Origin: Clostridia bacterium
GTDB taxonomy: Bacteria > Bacillota > Clostridia > Christensenellales > CAG-138
NCBI GenBank assembly: GCA_017435185.1
Contig: JAFSFN010000044.1
Coordinates: 1-14,772, forward strand
DNA: 14,772 nt
Reading direction: 5' to 3'
Shown: one piece after another, positions 1-5,960 of the stretch
Layout of the letters: each line of letters opens with the position of its first letter
Position numbering within the stretch: the first letter of the stretch is position 1
Notes under the pieces: model-generated
What the model was told of the DNA's origin: nothing
The model's database searches: none
Seen by the model: the letters and a program-made list of their open reading frames with translations, nothing else
Translations under genes and position numbers: made by a program

Positions 1-688
1 ATTGGCAGCAGAGAAGGAAAATTTTGCTCAGACTCCCGAATCCTATTATACTATGTACAGCTCATACATCAGCACAAAGAACAGTACCGATGAAGCTACA
101 GCAAACTCAGCAATTCCTCCGCTCACAGTGCCCGAAGGCTATTATTTCGTAACACATATACTCGTTATGAATGCAGAGGAAGGCGAAGAGAAGGATGTTG
201 AAGCTATAGTTGCGGAAATCGAAGCTGAAATAGCAACTTTGCCTGAAACAGCAACAGCAGAAGAAAAAATAGCAAAGTTCAATGAACTCATTGAAAAGTA
301 TAATGAAGATCCCGGTCTTGACAGCGAACCCTACAAGACAGAAGGCTATCTCATGCATGAATCACTCAACAACGACAGCACAACAACATATGACCCTGCT
401 TTCTATGAAGCAGCATTGGATTTGGAAAACATGGGTGATATAAGTGCTCCTGTTGAAGGCGAAAACGGCACACATATCATCATTCGTCTTAATGATGTTG
501 AAGTAAAGGATGTTGATTTTGCATCTGTAAAGGACGCTATAACAGAAAATGTTAAGGTAGAGCAGGAAAACACTGTTTACGAAGAACAGCTTGCTGCTTG
601 GCGTGAAACAACAAAGATAGTCAAAAACGAGTCAAGAATTGCTGCATTGAACATCGTAACCACTACATCAACAGGTCTTGATGAATAA
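1..688 (+). CDS. Parvulin-type peptidyl-prolyl isomerase, 3' part only
   Basis: This is the C-terminal 228 residues of a PpiC/SurA/PrsA-like foldase; the reading frame is open at the window edge, so the true start lies upstream and the TTG at position 2 is not a credible start. The visible part begins with a linker (about residues 1-45) and continues with a rotamase-like domain (about 46-165). It carries the typical opening YYFVTHILV, which matches the (A/S)xHILV strand of parvulins, and the closing segment ENGTHIIIRLNDVE, like the family's GxHIIKL strand. An acidic helical insertion (about 60-85, EEGEEKDVEAIVAEIEAEI) is longer than in minimal parvulins. Family members fold secreted proteins outside the membrane, usually as a lipoprotein or signal-peptide protein; the N-terminus that would show this is missing. 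A terminator follows 19 bases after the stop codon. Family assignment is fairly secure, the substrate is unknown. Confidence 0.8.
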   Translation, partial: LAAEKENFAQTPESYYTMYSSYISTKNSTDEATANSAIPPLTVPEGYYFVTHILVMNAEEGEEKDVEAIVAEIEAEIATLPETATAEEKIAKFNELIEKYNEDPGLDSEPYKTEGYLMHESLNNDSTTTYDPAFYEAALDLENMGDISAPVEGENGTHIIIRLNDVEVKDVDFASVKDAITENVKVEQENTVYEEQLAAWRETTKIVKNESRIAALNIVTTTSTGLDE

Positions 689-706
689 TAAAAAAAGCAT
701 GAAACG

Positions 707-740
707 ATGCCTGCCGTTTTTTAGCGGCAGGCATTTCTTA
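707..740 (+). terminator. Rho-independent terminator after the foldase gene
   Basis: A perfect 10-bp stem, ATGCCTGCCG (707-716) paired with CGGCAGGCAT (725-734), encloses an 8-base loop. The following T-tract is short (TTTCTTA). It sits 19 bases after the foldase stop codon and 20 bases before the next start. Confidence 0.8.
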
Positions 741-759
741 AAAATAAGGAGAAGTGCAG

Positions 760-1959
760 ATGACTGAAAGATTATATTATTGCGATAAACTGTATGAATG
801 TGAGGCAAAAGTGTTATCCTGCGAAAAATGCGATGGCGGTTATGCCGTAAAACTCAACAGAACGGTTATTTTTCCCGAGAGCGGAGGTCAGCTTTCCGAC
901 ACGGGAACGATTGACAGTGCCAGAATACTGCGAGCCGAAGAAGACGGCGAGGATGTGATACATATTTGCGATGCACCTGTTGAAATGGGTGAAACGGTTT
1001 GTGTCAAGGCAGATATAGAGCCGCGTCTTGATCATACTCGTCAGCATACGGGCGAGCATATCCTGTCAGGGCTTATTTCCAAAATGTTCGGCGCAGTTAA
1101 TGTGGGCTTCCACATGGCAAAGGATTACTGCACAATAGATATCGACTCGGTGCTTGACAAGGAACAGCTTTTGAAACTTGAACTTGAGGCAAATCGTGCG
1201 GTGATGCGCAATGTCAAAATAACGACCGAGACAGTTGACGGAAGCGAGCTTGAAAACATCAGTCTAAGAAAGGTAGCCAAAGGTCTTGAAGGTGAGGTAA
1301 GGATAGTTTATATAGGTGATGTCGATTCGTGTACATGCTGCGGTACACACTGTGCATACAGCGGTGAAGTGGGTGCGATAGCTATAACCGATTCAATGAA
1401 ATACAAGCAGGGCACACGCTTGTGGTTTGCTTGCGGCGAAAGGGCGATAAAGGCATCTCAAAGTAATGCGGAAACAGTTTCAAAGATAGCAAACAGATTT
1501 TCAACAAACAGGGATGAAGTGTTTAATGCGGTTGCAAAACAGGGCGATGAACTTAATAAAACTCGTCGCGAACTGAAAAAACGCACAGATATGCTGCTTG
1601 AATATAAAGCACAGGAACTTGAAAATGCGGCAGAAGATGTCAACGGAACAAAGCTGACTGTTGCAAATCTTGAAGGAATGGCGATGCAGGAACTCAAAAC
1701 ACTTGCCGAGAAACTGCCAAGCGGCATAAAGCGTGCGGCCGTACTCTTTGCTCAGAACGATGAAGCATTGTTTTATCTTGTAAAGACGAGCGGCGCCGTT
1801 AAGCAGAACGCAAGAGAAATATGCCTTGTGATAAATGCCATGCTCGGCGGCAAAGGCGGCGGCAGGGAAGAATTGGCTCAGGGAAGCAGCAGTCCTGTCA
1901 ACAATGCAGAAGAAACTGCGGCACAGCTTAGTGTATACCTCAAAAAGTCGCTGCAATAA
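760..1959 (+). CDS. alaX: Alanyl-tRNA editing protein, AlaX-L type with DHHA1 domain
   Basis: This 399-residue protein is a free-standing homologue of the editing half of alanyl-tRNA synthetase; the family hydrolyses Ser-tRNA(Ala) (and Gly-tRNA(Ala)) to prevent mistranslation. An N-terminal beta-barrel segment contains FPESGGQLSDTG (about 38-49). The editing core carries both zinc-binding signatures: H96xxxH100 (HTGEH) and C193xxxH197 in SCTCCGTHC. Residues about 235-290 are charged and helical, probably a coiled coil, and the C-terminal DHHA1 domain ends with the glycine-rich GGKGGGREELAQG (363-375). The length and DHHA1 domain place it in the long AlaX-L class. ATG at 760 is chosen because AAGGAG (746-751) lies 8 bases upstream; the in-frame GTG at 754 would leave only 2 bases. 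No promoter was obvious in the 70-base gap after the foldase gene. Confidence 0.92.
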   Translation: MTERLYYCDKLYECEAKVLSCEKCDGGYAVKLNRTVIFPESGGQLSDTGTIDSARILRAEEDGEDVIHICDAPVEMGETVCVKADIEPRLDHTRQHTGEHILSGLISKMFGAVNVGFHMAKDYCTIDIDSVLDKEQLLKLELEANRAVMRNVKITTETVDGSELENISLRKVAKGLEGEVRIVYIGDVDSCTCCGTHCAYSGEVGAIAITDSMKYKQGTRLWFACGERAIKASQSNAETVSKIANRFSTNRDEVFNAVAKQGDELNKTRRELKKRTDMLLEYKAQELENAAEDVNGTKLTVANLEGMAMQELKTLAEKLPSGIKRAAVLFAQNDEALFYLVKTSGAVKQNAREICLVINAMLGGKGGGREELAQGSSSPVNNAEETAAQLSVYLKKSLQ

Positions 1960-2024
1960 ATTTTTTTGAGAAATTTTGCTTAAATTCAGCAGGAAAAACA
2001 AATAAAATGCAGAATATTATAAAT

Positions 2025-2046
2025 ACAAGACAAAGTTCTTGTTTTA
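2025..2046 (+). terminator. Possible weak terminator of the alaX transcript
   Basis: ACAAGA (2025-2030) can pair with TCTTGT (2037-2042) over a 6-base loop, followed by only TTTTA. The stem is short and AT-rich, so this is a weak candidate. It also overlaps a possible -35 element of the next unit. Confidence 0.3.
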
Positions 2047-2067
2047 CATAGACATTAATCATAAATA
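2039..2067 (+). promoter_or_regulatory. Possible promoter of the microgene at 2106
   Basis: TTGTTT (2039-2044) and TAAATA (2062-2067) are separated by 17 bases. Both hexamers match the sigma-A consensus only partly (about 4/6 and 3/6). Transcription would begin near 2074 and give an RNA of roughly 160 bases ending at the terminator at 2201-2232. This is inferred mainly from the position. Confidence 0.3.
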
Positions 2068-2097
2068 TCAAAAAGGCGAAAAGCATTTGAAAGGGGG

Positions 2098-2187
2098 ACT
2101 GCAAAATGATTGACTACAGTTCAAACGGCTGTATAGTTGCAGTTTCGGTGAGTAAAAGTGCTCTCGCAATTGCTTAATACAGTCGTT
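2098..2187 (+). ncRNA. Structured RNA with two competing folds around the microgene
   Basis: An 11-bp stem with one G-U pair joins AACGGCTGTAT (2124-2134) to ATACAGTCGTT (2177-2187). A second helix, AGTTGC (2135-2140) with GCAATT (2166-2171), stacks inside it. An alternative helix pairs ACTGCAA (2098-2104), just after the Shine-Dalgarno sequence, with TTGCAGT (2137-2143); inside it TACAG (2115-2119) can pair with CTGTA (2129-2133). The two folds share bases 2129-2143 and cannot coexist. The second one would enclose the start codon at 2106. This resembles attenuator or leader logic, but I do not recognise it as a known riboswitch class and no ligand can be proposed. Confidence 0.45.
2106..2177 (+). 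CDS. Candidate 23-residue peptide (microgene or leader peptide)
   Basis: An ATG at 2106 is preceded by AAGGGGG (2091-2097) with an 8-base spacer, as good a ribosome binding site as any in the window. The 23-codon frame ends in TAA at 2175-2177. The peptide starts MIDYSSNG and continues as a hydrophobic, Ser/Ala/Val-rich tail (CIVAVSVSKSALAIA) with one cysteine and one lysine. It matches no family I recognise. A Rho-independent terminator starts 23 bases after the stop, so this looks like a self-contained short transcription unit rather than the start of rplU, which has its own promoter at 2354. The coding stretch lies almost entirely within a foldable RNA (see 2098-2187). It could therefore be a leader peptide, a small membrane or toxin-like peptide, or a fortuitous frame inside a structured RNA. 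Coding status rests on the ribosome binding site and spacing alone. Confidence 0.45.
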   Translation: MIDYSSNGCIVAVSVSKSALAIA

Positions 2188-2200
2188 ATAAACAAAAACA

Positions 2201-2232
2201 GCAAAGTCGGCATTTGTCGGCTTTGTTTTTTT
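2201..2232 (+). terminator. Rho-independent terminator after the microgene
   Basis: AAAGTCGGC pairs with GTCGGCTTT over an ATTT tetraloop, giving 9 bp with two G-U wobbles, followed directly by GTTTTTTTT. It lies 23 bases past the microgene stop and well upstream of the rplU promoter, so it delimits the short unit. Confidence 0.8.
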
Positions 2233-2353
2233 ATAAAACGACTTACGCACATACAAGCACACAAATAGCATCACTTGCAATAACAAGCGGAAGCGCATAC
2301 AATAAAACAATAGCGTAGTGGCTGCTTTTTTGGTGAACATATCTAATTTGGCG
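2233..2353. other. Intergenic stretch with no recognised gene
   Basis: No open reading frame with a ribosome binding site was found here. The only structure seen is a weak long-range pairing, AGCA-T-CACT (2267-2275) with AGTG-GC-TGCT (2317-2326), closing a loop of about 40 bases and followed by a run of T residues to 2331. It could be the remnant or end of a small transcript, but the support is poor. Confidence 0.3.
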
Positions 2354-2382
2354 TTGACATGGGTGGAATTTTCTGATGAAAT
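2354..2382 (+). promoter_or_regulatory. Sigma-A-type promoter of rplU-prp-rpmA
   Basis: A perfect -35 box TTGACA (2354-2359) is followed, after a 17-base spacer, by TGAAAT (2377-2382), which matches 4 of 6 bases of the -10 consensus. Transcription would start near 2389, at the beginning of the L21-leader-like RNA. Confidence 0.65.
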
Positions 2383-2388
2383 CATTCA

Positions 2389-2469
2389 TTGAGCCGCTCC
2401 GTGACGGTTTTTAAGTTTGTCATGCAAAGCGTGACGGCACCGACCATGGGCGAGACTGGTATAAGGAGG
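2389..2469 (+). promoter_or_regulatory. L21-leader-like structured 5' UTR of rplU
   Basis: The leader contains CCG-TGA-CGG, then a 7-bp hairpin GTCATGC-AAA-GCGTGAC, then ACC...GGT pairing just before the ribosome binding site AAGGAGG (2463-2469). The motif CGTGACGG appears twice, once on each side of the hairpin. Firmicutes rplU genes are known to carry a conserved leader (Rfam L21_leader) thought to bind L21 for autoregulation. The assignment here rests on position and hairpin arrangement, not on a covariance search. Confidence 0.6.
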
Positions 2470-2479
2470 ATACACTTGT

Positions 2480-2785
2480 ATGTACGCTATTATCCGTACC
2501 GGAGGTAAGCAGTATAAGGTCGAGCAGGGTGATGAGATTCTCGTCGAAAAGCTTGATGCTGAAGTAGGTGCAGAAGTTAAGTTTGAAGTACTTATGCTTT
2601 GCAGCGAAGAAGGCACCAAGATCGGCACACCTGTTGTAGCAGGTTCTGCTGTTACGGCTGAAGTACTCGAACAGGGCAAGGCTAAAAAGGTTGTCGTGTT
2701 CAAGTATAAGCCCAAGAAGAACATTCGCAAGAAGCAGGGTCACCGTCAGCCTTTCACAAAAGTTAAGATCAAGGCTATCGTATAA
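2480..2785 (+). CDS. rplU: 50S ribosomal protein L21
   Basis: This 101-residue protein has the normal L21 length and the hallmark start MYAIIRTGGKQYKVEQGD. The C-terminal rRNA-binding segment FKYKPKKNIRKKQGHRQPFTKVKI is also diagnostic. L21 is a large-subunit protein that binds 23S rRNA. The ATG has an ideal AAGGAGG 10 bases upstream. Its stop codon shares one base with the start of the next gene (TAATG), so translation of prp is probably coupled to that of rplU. Expression is probably controlled by the promoter at 2354 and the leader RNA in between. Confidence 0.98.
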   Translation: MYAIIRTGGKQYKVEQGDEILVEKLDAEVGAEVKFEVLMLCSEEGTKIGTPVVAGSAVTAEVLEQGKAKKVVVFKYKPKKNIRKKQGHRQPFTKVKIKAIV

Positions 2786-3114
2786 TGACAACGGCTACAA
2801 TCTTTCGCTCAAAAGGGCACACTGTAGGTTTTGAGGTTAGCGGTCACGCACTTGCCGGTGAAGAAGGAAACGACATTGTTTGCAGTGCGATATCGGCGCT
2901 CAGTCAGACTGCACTCATGGGCATAGTCGAGCTTTTGAGGCTTGAATGTGCATATGAAGTGGCATACGGCAACATATATTGCATGCTTGGCAGTGGTGTC
3001 ACCGGGCAGGAAGAAGAAAAAGCAGAAATCATTTTTGACACAATGGCGTTGGGGCTTCGCTCCATAGCCGAGAATTACAAAGAGAACCTCAAAGTAATCG
3101 AGAAGGAGGTATGA
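2785..3114 (+). CDS. prp: Ribosomal-processing cysteine protease Prp (YsxB family)
   Basis: This 109-residue protein belongs to the YsxB/Prp family, encoded between L21 and L27 in Firmicutes. Prp removes the N-terminal extension of L27, a step essential in Staphylococcus aureus. The catalytic dyad is visible: H21 in VSGHA and C33 in GNDIVCSAISAL, separated by 12 residues as in characterised Prp. The start overlaps the rplU stop by one base, and rpmA starts 4 bases downstream, so all three are one operon. The presence of a cleavable extension on the neighbouring L27 supports the assignment independently. Confidence 0.96.
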   Translation: MTTATIFRSKGHTVGFEVSGHALAGEEGNDIVCSAISALSQTALMGIVELLRLECAYEVAYGNIYCMLGSGVTGQEEEKAEIIFDTMALGLRSIAENYKENLKVIEKEV

Positions 3115-3117
3115 ATC

Positions 3118-3408
3118 GTGCTTAACATCAATTTGCAACTTTTTGCACATAAAAAGGGCGTAGGTAGTACACGTAACGGCCGTGACAGCGAATCAAAGCG
3201 TTTGGGACCCAAGCGTGCAGACGGTCAGTATGTACTTGCAGGAAACATCCTTGTAAGACAGCGTGGAACACATTTCCACCCCGGCACTAATGTTGGCATC
3301 GGCAAGGACGATACGCTTTTTGCAAAGGTAAACGGCGTTGTTCGTTTTGAAACAAAGCATAATAACCGCAAGCAGGTTAGCGTATACGAAGAAGCCGCCG
3401 CAAACTAA
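3118..3408 (+). CDS. rpmA: 50S ribosomal protein L27 with cleavable N-terminal extension
   Basis: L27 lies at the peptidyl-transferase centre of the large subunit. This 96-residue product starts at GTG 3118, with AAGGAGG (3103-3109) 8 bases upstream, inside the end of prp. The first ten residues, MLNINLQLFA, form the Firmicutes extension ending in the Prp recognition pattern LQxFA. Cleavage after A10 would expose the mature N-terminus HKKGVGSTRNGRDS. The body contains the family signature GNILVRQRGTHFHPGTNVG. Here residue 8 is Leu (LQLFA) rather than the common Phe. A strong terminator follows; obg, which usually comes next in Firmicutes, is not here. Confidence 0.98.
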   Translation: MLNINLQLFAHKKGVGSTRNGRDSESKRLGPKRADGQYVLAGNILVRQRGTHFHPGTNVGIGKDDTLFAKVNGVVRFETKHNNRKQVSVYEEAAAN

Positions 3409-3434
3409 GAATTTGCAAAAGAAAGTTATCAATG

Positions 3435-3476
3435 ACAGGAATCGTTTCGTGCTGTGCATGAATGATTCCTGTTTTT
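3435..3476 (+). terminator. Strong Rho-independent terminator of the rplU operon
   Basis: ACAGGAATC (3435-3443) pairs perfectly with GATTCCTGT (3464-3472). The stem continues inward, GTT(T)CGTGC with GCATGAAT and one bulged T, to a TGT loop, about 17 bp in all, followed by a run of five T residues. It overlaps the upstream end of the longest frame for the next gene and so argues for the later start at 3486. Confidence 0.88.
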
Positions 3477-3485
3477 ATATCAATT

Positions 3486-4361
3486 ATGAAAGTTTATTGT
3501 AAAGACAACTCAATAATAATTGAAGACGCACAGCACTTCAATGCGGCGCGTTCGTGCAACTGCGGTCAGGCTTTCAGATGGCACGAACAGTGTGACGGCA
3601 GTATCTTCGGTGTTGCACACAGCCGAGGCATTACGATACGGCAAAAAGGTGATACCGTTATTCTTGAAAATTGTGATGCGTCCGATGTAGACCTGTGGTA
3701 TGATTATTTTGACTTAGGCAGGGACTATAACGCAATAGAGGCTAAGTTGCTTGCTGACCCAAGGCTCAATGTATGCGTTCCGTATGCAAACGGGATACGC
3801 GTGTTTAATCAGGAGCCTTTTGAGGCGCTGATATCCTTTATAATATCAGCAAACAACAACATAAAGCGAATAAGCGGAATAATAGAAAAAATATGCATAT
3901 ACTGCGGCGAGCGCAGGGAGATAAAGGATGGAAGCGGATATTATTACTGTTTCCCCACACCTGAGCGTCTTTCAGCTTTGACCGTTGAGGAATTGCAAAA
4001 ATTGGGCAGCGGATACCGAGCACCGTATATATTGTCAACCGCAAGACGAATAGCTAAAGGGTATGACCTTAAAAAACTTGTTGGCATGGATACGGCGACA
4101 GCAAGAAAAGAGCTTCTTTCATTTTTGGGCGTTGGCCCAAAGGTTGCTGACTGCATATTGCTTTTCTCGCTTAAACATACCGATGCGTTTCCAATTGATG
4201 TATGGATGAAGCGTGCTTTGCGAGAACTGTTTTTTGAAAATCGAGACCCGTCAAAGGCCGAGCTTGCGTCTTTAATGGAAAGGCTTGGCGAATATTCGGG
4301 AATAGTTCAGCAGTATATATTCCACTACGCAAGAGAATCGGGGCTGGGTAAAAATGTTTAA
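3486..4361 (+). CDS. ogg: 8-oxoguanine DNA glycosylase, OGG1-like HhH-GPD family
   Basis: This 291-residue protein excises 8-oxoguanine and has the AP-lyase layout of OGG1. An N-terminal OGG domain contains CNCGQAFRW (about 24-32), matching the CGQ(S/A)FRW motif of OGG1. The helix-hairpin-helix motif LGVGPKVADC holds the Schiff-base lysine K219, and D238 in FPIDVWMKRAL is the catalytic aspartate. Their spacing of 19 residues equals K249-D268 of human OGG1. The ATG at 3486 is preferred over ATG 3462, because the latter lies in the terminator stem. Neither has a recognisable Shine-Dalgarno sequence, so initiation may be weak. The 3' end overlaps trmL by 8 bases, indicating co-transcription and coupling. 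The chemistry is well supported; the exact start is not. Confidence 0.9.
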   Translation: MKVYCKDNSIIIEDAQHFNAARSCNCGQAFRWHEQCDGSIFGVAHSRGITIRQKGDTVILENCDASDVDLWYDYFDLGRDYNAIEAKLLADPRLNVCVPYANGIRVFNQEPFEALISFIISANNNIKRISGIIEKICIYCGERREIKDGSGYYYCFPTPERLSALTVEELQKLGSGYRAPYILSTARRIAKGYDLKKLVGMDTATARKELLSFLGVGPKVADCILLFSLKHTDAFPIDVWMKRALRELFFENRDPSKAELASLMERLGEYSGIVQQYIFHYARESGLGKNV

Positions 4362-4815
4362 TATAGTTTTGGTAGAACCTGAAATACCGCAGAATACAGG
4401 CAATATATCAAGGACCTGTGCTGTTACGGGGAGTGCACTGCATATTGTGCGTCCCTTGGGCTTTGAGATAAACGATAAGCACTTAAAGCGTGCAGGGCTT
4501 GATTATTGGCACACACTTGATTTGACATATTACGATTCGTTTGAAGAATTGGAAGCAAAGCATCCTGATGCGAGATTCTTTCTTGCGTCAACTCATGCCC
4601 AAAAGAATTATGCCGAGGTCGAATTCAAAGACGGTGATTTTCTTGTTTTCGGAAAGGAAACTGCAGGCCTTGGCGAAAAACTGCTTTCACGACGCAGGGA
4701 CGATGGCATCCGCATACCCATGGGCAATGATATGCGTTCGCTTAATCTCTCCAATTCCGTAGCGATAGTTTTGTATGAAGCGTTAAGGCAAAACGGTTTT
4801 CCGAATCTTACATAG
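4354..4815 (+). CDS. trmL: tRNA (cytidine/uridine-34-2'-O)-methyltransferase TrmL
   Basis: This 153-residue SPOUT (trefoil-knot) methyltransferase has the minimal length typical of TrmL (YibK/CspR), which methylates the ribose of wobble base 34 in tRNA(Leu) isoacceptors using S-adenosylmethionine. All three knot motifs are intact: EPEIPQNTGNISRTC (8-22), FLVFGKETAGL (96-106), and IRIPM (119-123) followed by MRSLNLSNSVAIVLYEA (127-143), which form the cofactor pocket. The start overlaps the glycosylase gene by 8 bases. yitT follows 26 bases later, so ogg-trmL-yitT is probably one transcript. Confidence 0.96.
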   Translation: MFNIVLVEPEIPQNTGNISRTCAVTGSALHIVRPLGFEINDKHLKRAGLDYWHTLDLTYYDSFEELEAKHPDARFFLASTHAQKNYAEVEFKDGDFLVFGKETAGLGEKLLSRRRDDGIRIPMGNDMRSLNLSNSVAIVLYEALRQNGFPNLT

Positions 4816-4841
4816 CAAAAATAAAGAGCAGGAGTGATAAT

Positions 4842-5726
4842 GTGAAAAAATACATCAAGGAACTGTCGAAATTGAAGTGGCAGAATTTTTTGATGCTGAC
4901 GCTTGCAGGCATAATAAATGCTTTCGGTGTAACGGTGTTCCTTGCTCCGGTAAAATTGTATGACAGCGGAATATCGGGAACATCCATGCTGCTGTCGCAG
5001 CTTACGCCCGAGTATCTGTCTTTGTCGGTGTTCTTGCTCATACTGAATATACCGCTGTTTTTGTACGGCTTAAAAAAACAAGGTGGAGTATTCACTGTAT
5101 ACTCGCTTTTTACGGTTGGCATTTATTCTTTGAGCGCATGGCTTATAACCGATGTTTTGCCGATAGATGTGAGTATGGCTTCTCCGCTTGCCGGAAATGA
5201 TTTGTTGCTCTGTGCGCTGTTCGGCGGCTTGATATCGGGTATAGGAAGCGGCCTTACCATAAGATTCGGCGGTGCCATAGACGGCATTGAAGTTATGTCG
5301 GTAATCTTTGCAAAACGCCTCAATATCACTGTGGGCACATTTGTCATGGTATATAATGTAGTGCTTTATATCATTTCGGGATTTGTGCTTCAAAGCTGGA
5401 TATTGCCGCTGTATTCTATCGTGGCTTATGGTGCGGCACTGAAAACGGTTGACTTTATTGTTGAGGGTATCGATCGCTCAAAGGGCGTTATGATAGTCAC
5501 CGAAAAAGCTGACGAAGTGAGTGATGCGCTTATGAACACATTCGAATGCGGCACAACAAAAATGGCGGCAAAAGGTGGCTTTTCCAATGCCGATAAGACC
5601 GTTATATATTTTGTTGTAAACAGATTCCAAATATCGCGCATGAGAATAATAGTCCATAGCATAGACCCTCATGCATATCTGACCATAAGCGAAGTTGCCG
5701 ATGTGTTTAAGAATGTGCAGGATTAA
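4842..5726 (+). CDS. YitT family membrane protein (YitT_membrane + DUF2179)
   Basis: This 294-residue protein has the standard two-part YitT architecture. The N-terminal part carries about five hydrophobic segments (near residues 15-36, 60-76, 83-105, 119-140 and 164-186, with more hydrophobic sequence to 205) and the family patterns LAPVKLYDSGISGTSML and GLTIRFGGAIDGIEVMS. The C-terminal soluble domain (about 210-290, DRSKGVMIVTEKADEVSDAL onward) matches DUF2179. Family members are inner-membrane proteins of unclear transport or sensing role; some paralogues are important in sporulation. The start is GTG 4842 with AGGAG (4830-4834) 7 bases upstream; the ATG at 4840 is out of frame. A terminator follows shortly after the stop. 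Confidence 0.9.
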   Translation: MKKYIKELSKLKWQNFLMLTLAGIINAFGVTVFLAPVKLYDSGISGTSMLLSQLTPEYLSLSVFLLILNIPLFLYGLKKQGGVFTVYSLFTVGIYSLSAWLITDVLPIDVSMASPLAGNDLLLCALFGGLISGIGSGLTIRFGGAIDGIEVMSVIFAKRLNITVGTFVMVYNVVLYIISGFVLQSWILPLYSIVAYGAALKTVDFIVEGIDRSKGVMIVTEKADEVSDALMNTFECGTTKMAAKGGFSNADKTVIYFVVNRFQISRMRIIVHSIDPHAYLTISEVADVFKNVQD

Positions 5727-5743
5727 ATTTTAATCATGGCTTT

Positions 5744-5774
5744 CGCTCAAGAACTTGTTCTTGGGCGAGTTTTA
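5744..5774 (+). terminator. Rho-independent terminator of ogg-trmL-yitT
   Basis: CGCTCAAGAA pairs with TTCTTGGGCG (one G-U pair) over a CTTG tetraloop, followed by AGTTTTA. The hairpin lies 17 bases after the yitT stop. Confidence 0.75.
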
Positions 5775-5866
5775 TCATGAGCGGCTTGTGCTTTACAGCA
5801 CGGCCAGCCGCCCATGACAGGTCAGAATTGCTACGCAATTACTTCCACGCATTCACCGCACAGGTC
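5775..5866. repeat. Hairpin-rich intergenic element, possible dispersed repeat
   Basis: A long imperfect hairpin spans 5775-5817: TCATG/CATGA, then an A/C mismatch, GCGGCT/AGCCGC, a bulge, then GTGCT/AGCAC over a TTAC loop, 16 bp in all. A second small hairpin, AATTGC-TAC-GCAATT, is at 5826-5840. The heptamer ACAGGTC occurs at 5817-5823 and again at 5860-5866. No T-tract follows, so it is not an ordinary terminator, and no open reading frame is evident. It may be a palindromic intergenic repeat; only this one copy is in the window. The stretch from 5867 to 5960 holds nothing I can identify. Confidence 0.4.
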
Positions 5867-5960
5867 GCTATAGCCTAAATGCTTACAAGTTGGTTTTGTT
5901 GTGAAATGCTATTAAAGCCTGAACGATTTCGAGTTTCTTTTATTTGTTTTCCTTTTATTG

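Noticed and set aside
2..4. TTG as the start of the foldase gene
   Set aside because: The frame is open to the edge of the window and the protein lacks the N-terminal export signal and start of its family, so the gene is cut.
1501..2001. 166-codon minus-strand frame under the 3' end of alaX
   Set aside because: The plus-strand product matches AlaX-L to its DHHA1 end; the antisense frame is cysteine/phenylalanine-rich and featureless.
2068..2385. 105-codon open frame on the minus strand across the microgene region
   Set aside because: It has no ribosome binding site, no family resemblance, and runs through the terminator, the structured RNA and the plus-strand promoter; its composition looks random.
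2386..2791. Minus-strand frames opposite rplU
   Set aside because: They are the antisense reflection of a confidently identified ribosomal protein gene and have no initiation signals.
5818..5960. tRNA or riboswitch in the gap after yitT
   Set aside because: No cloverleaf, T-box sequence or recognised aptamer core could be assembled; only short hairpins are visible.
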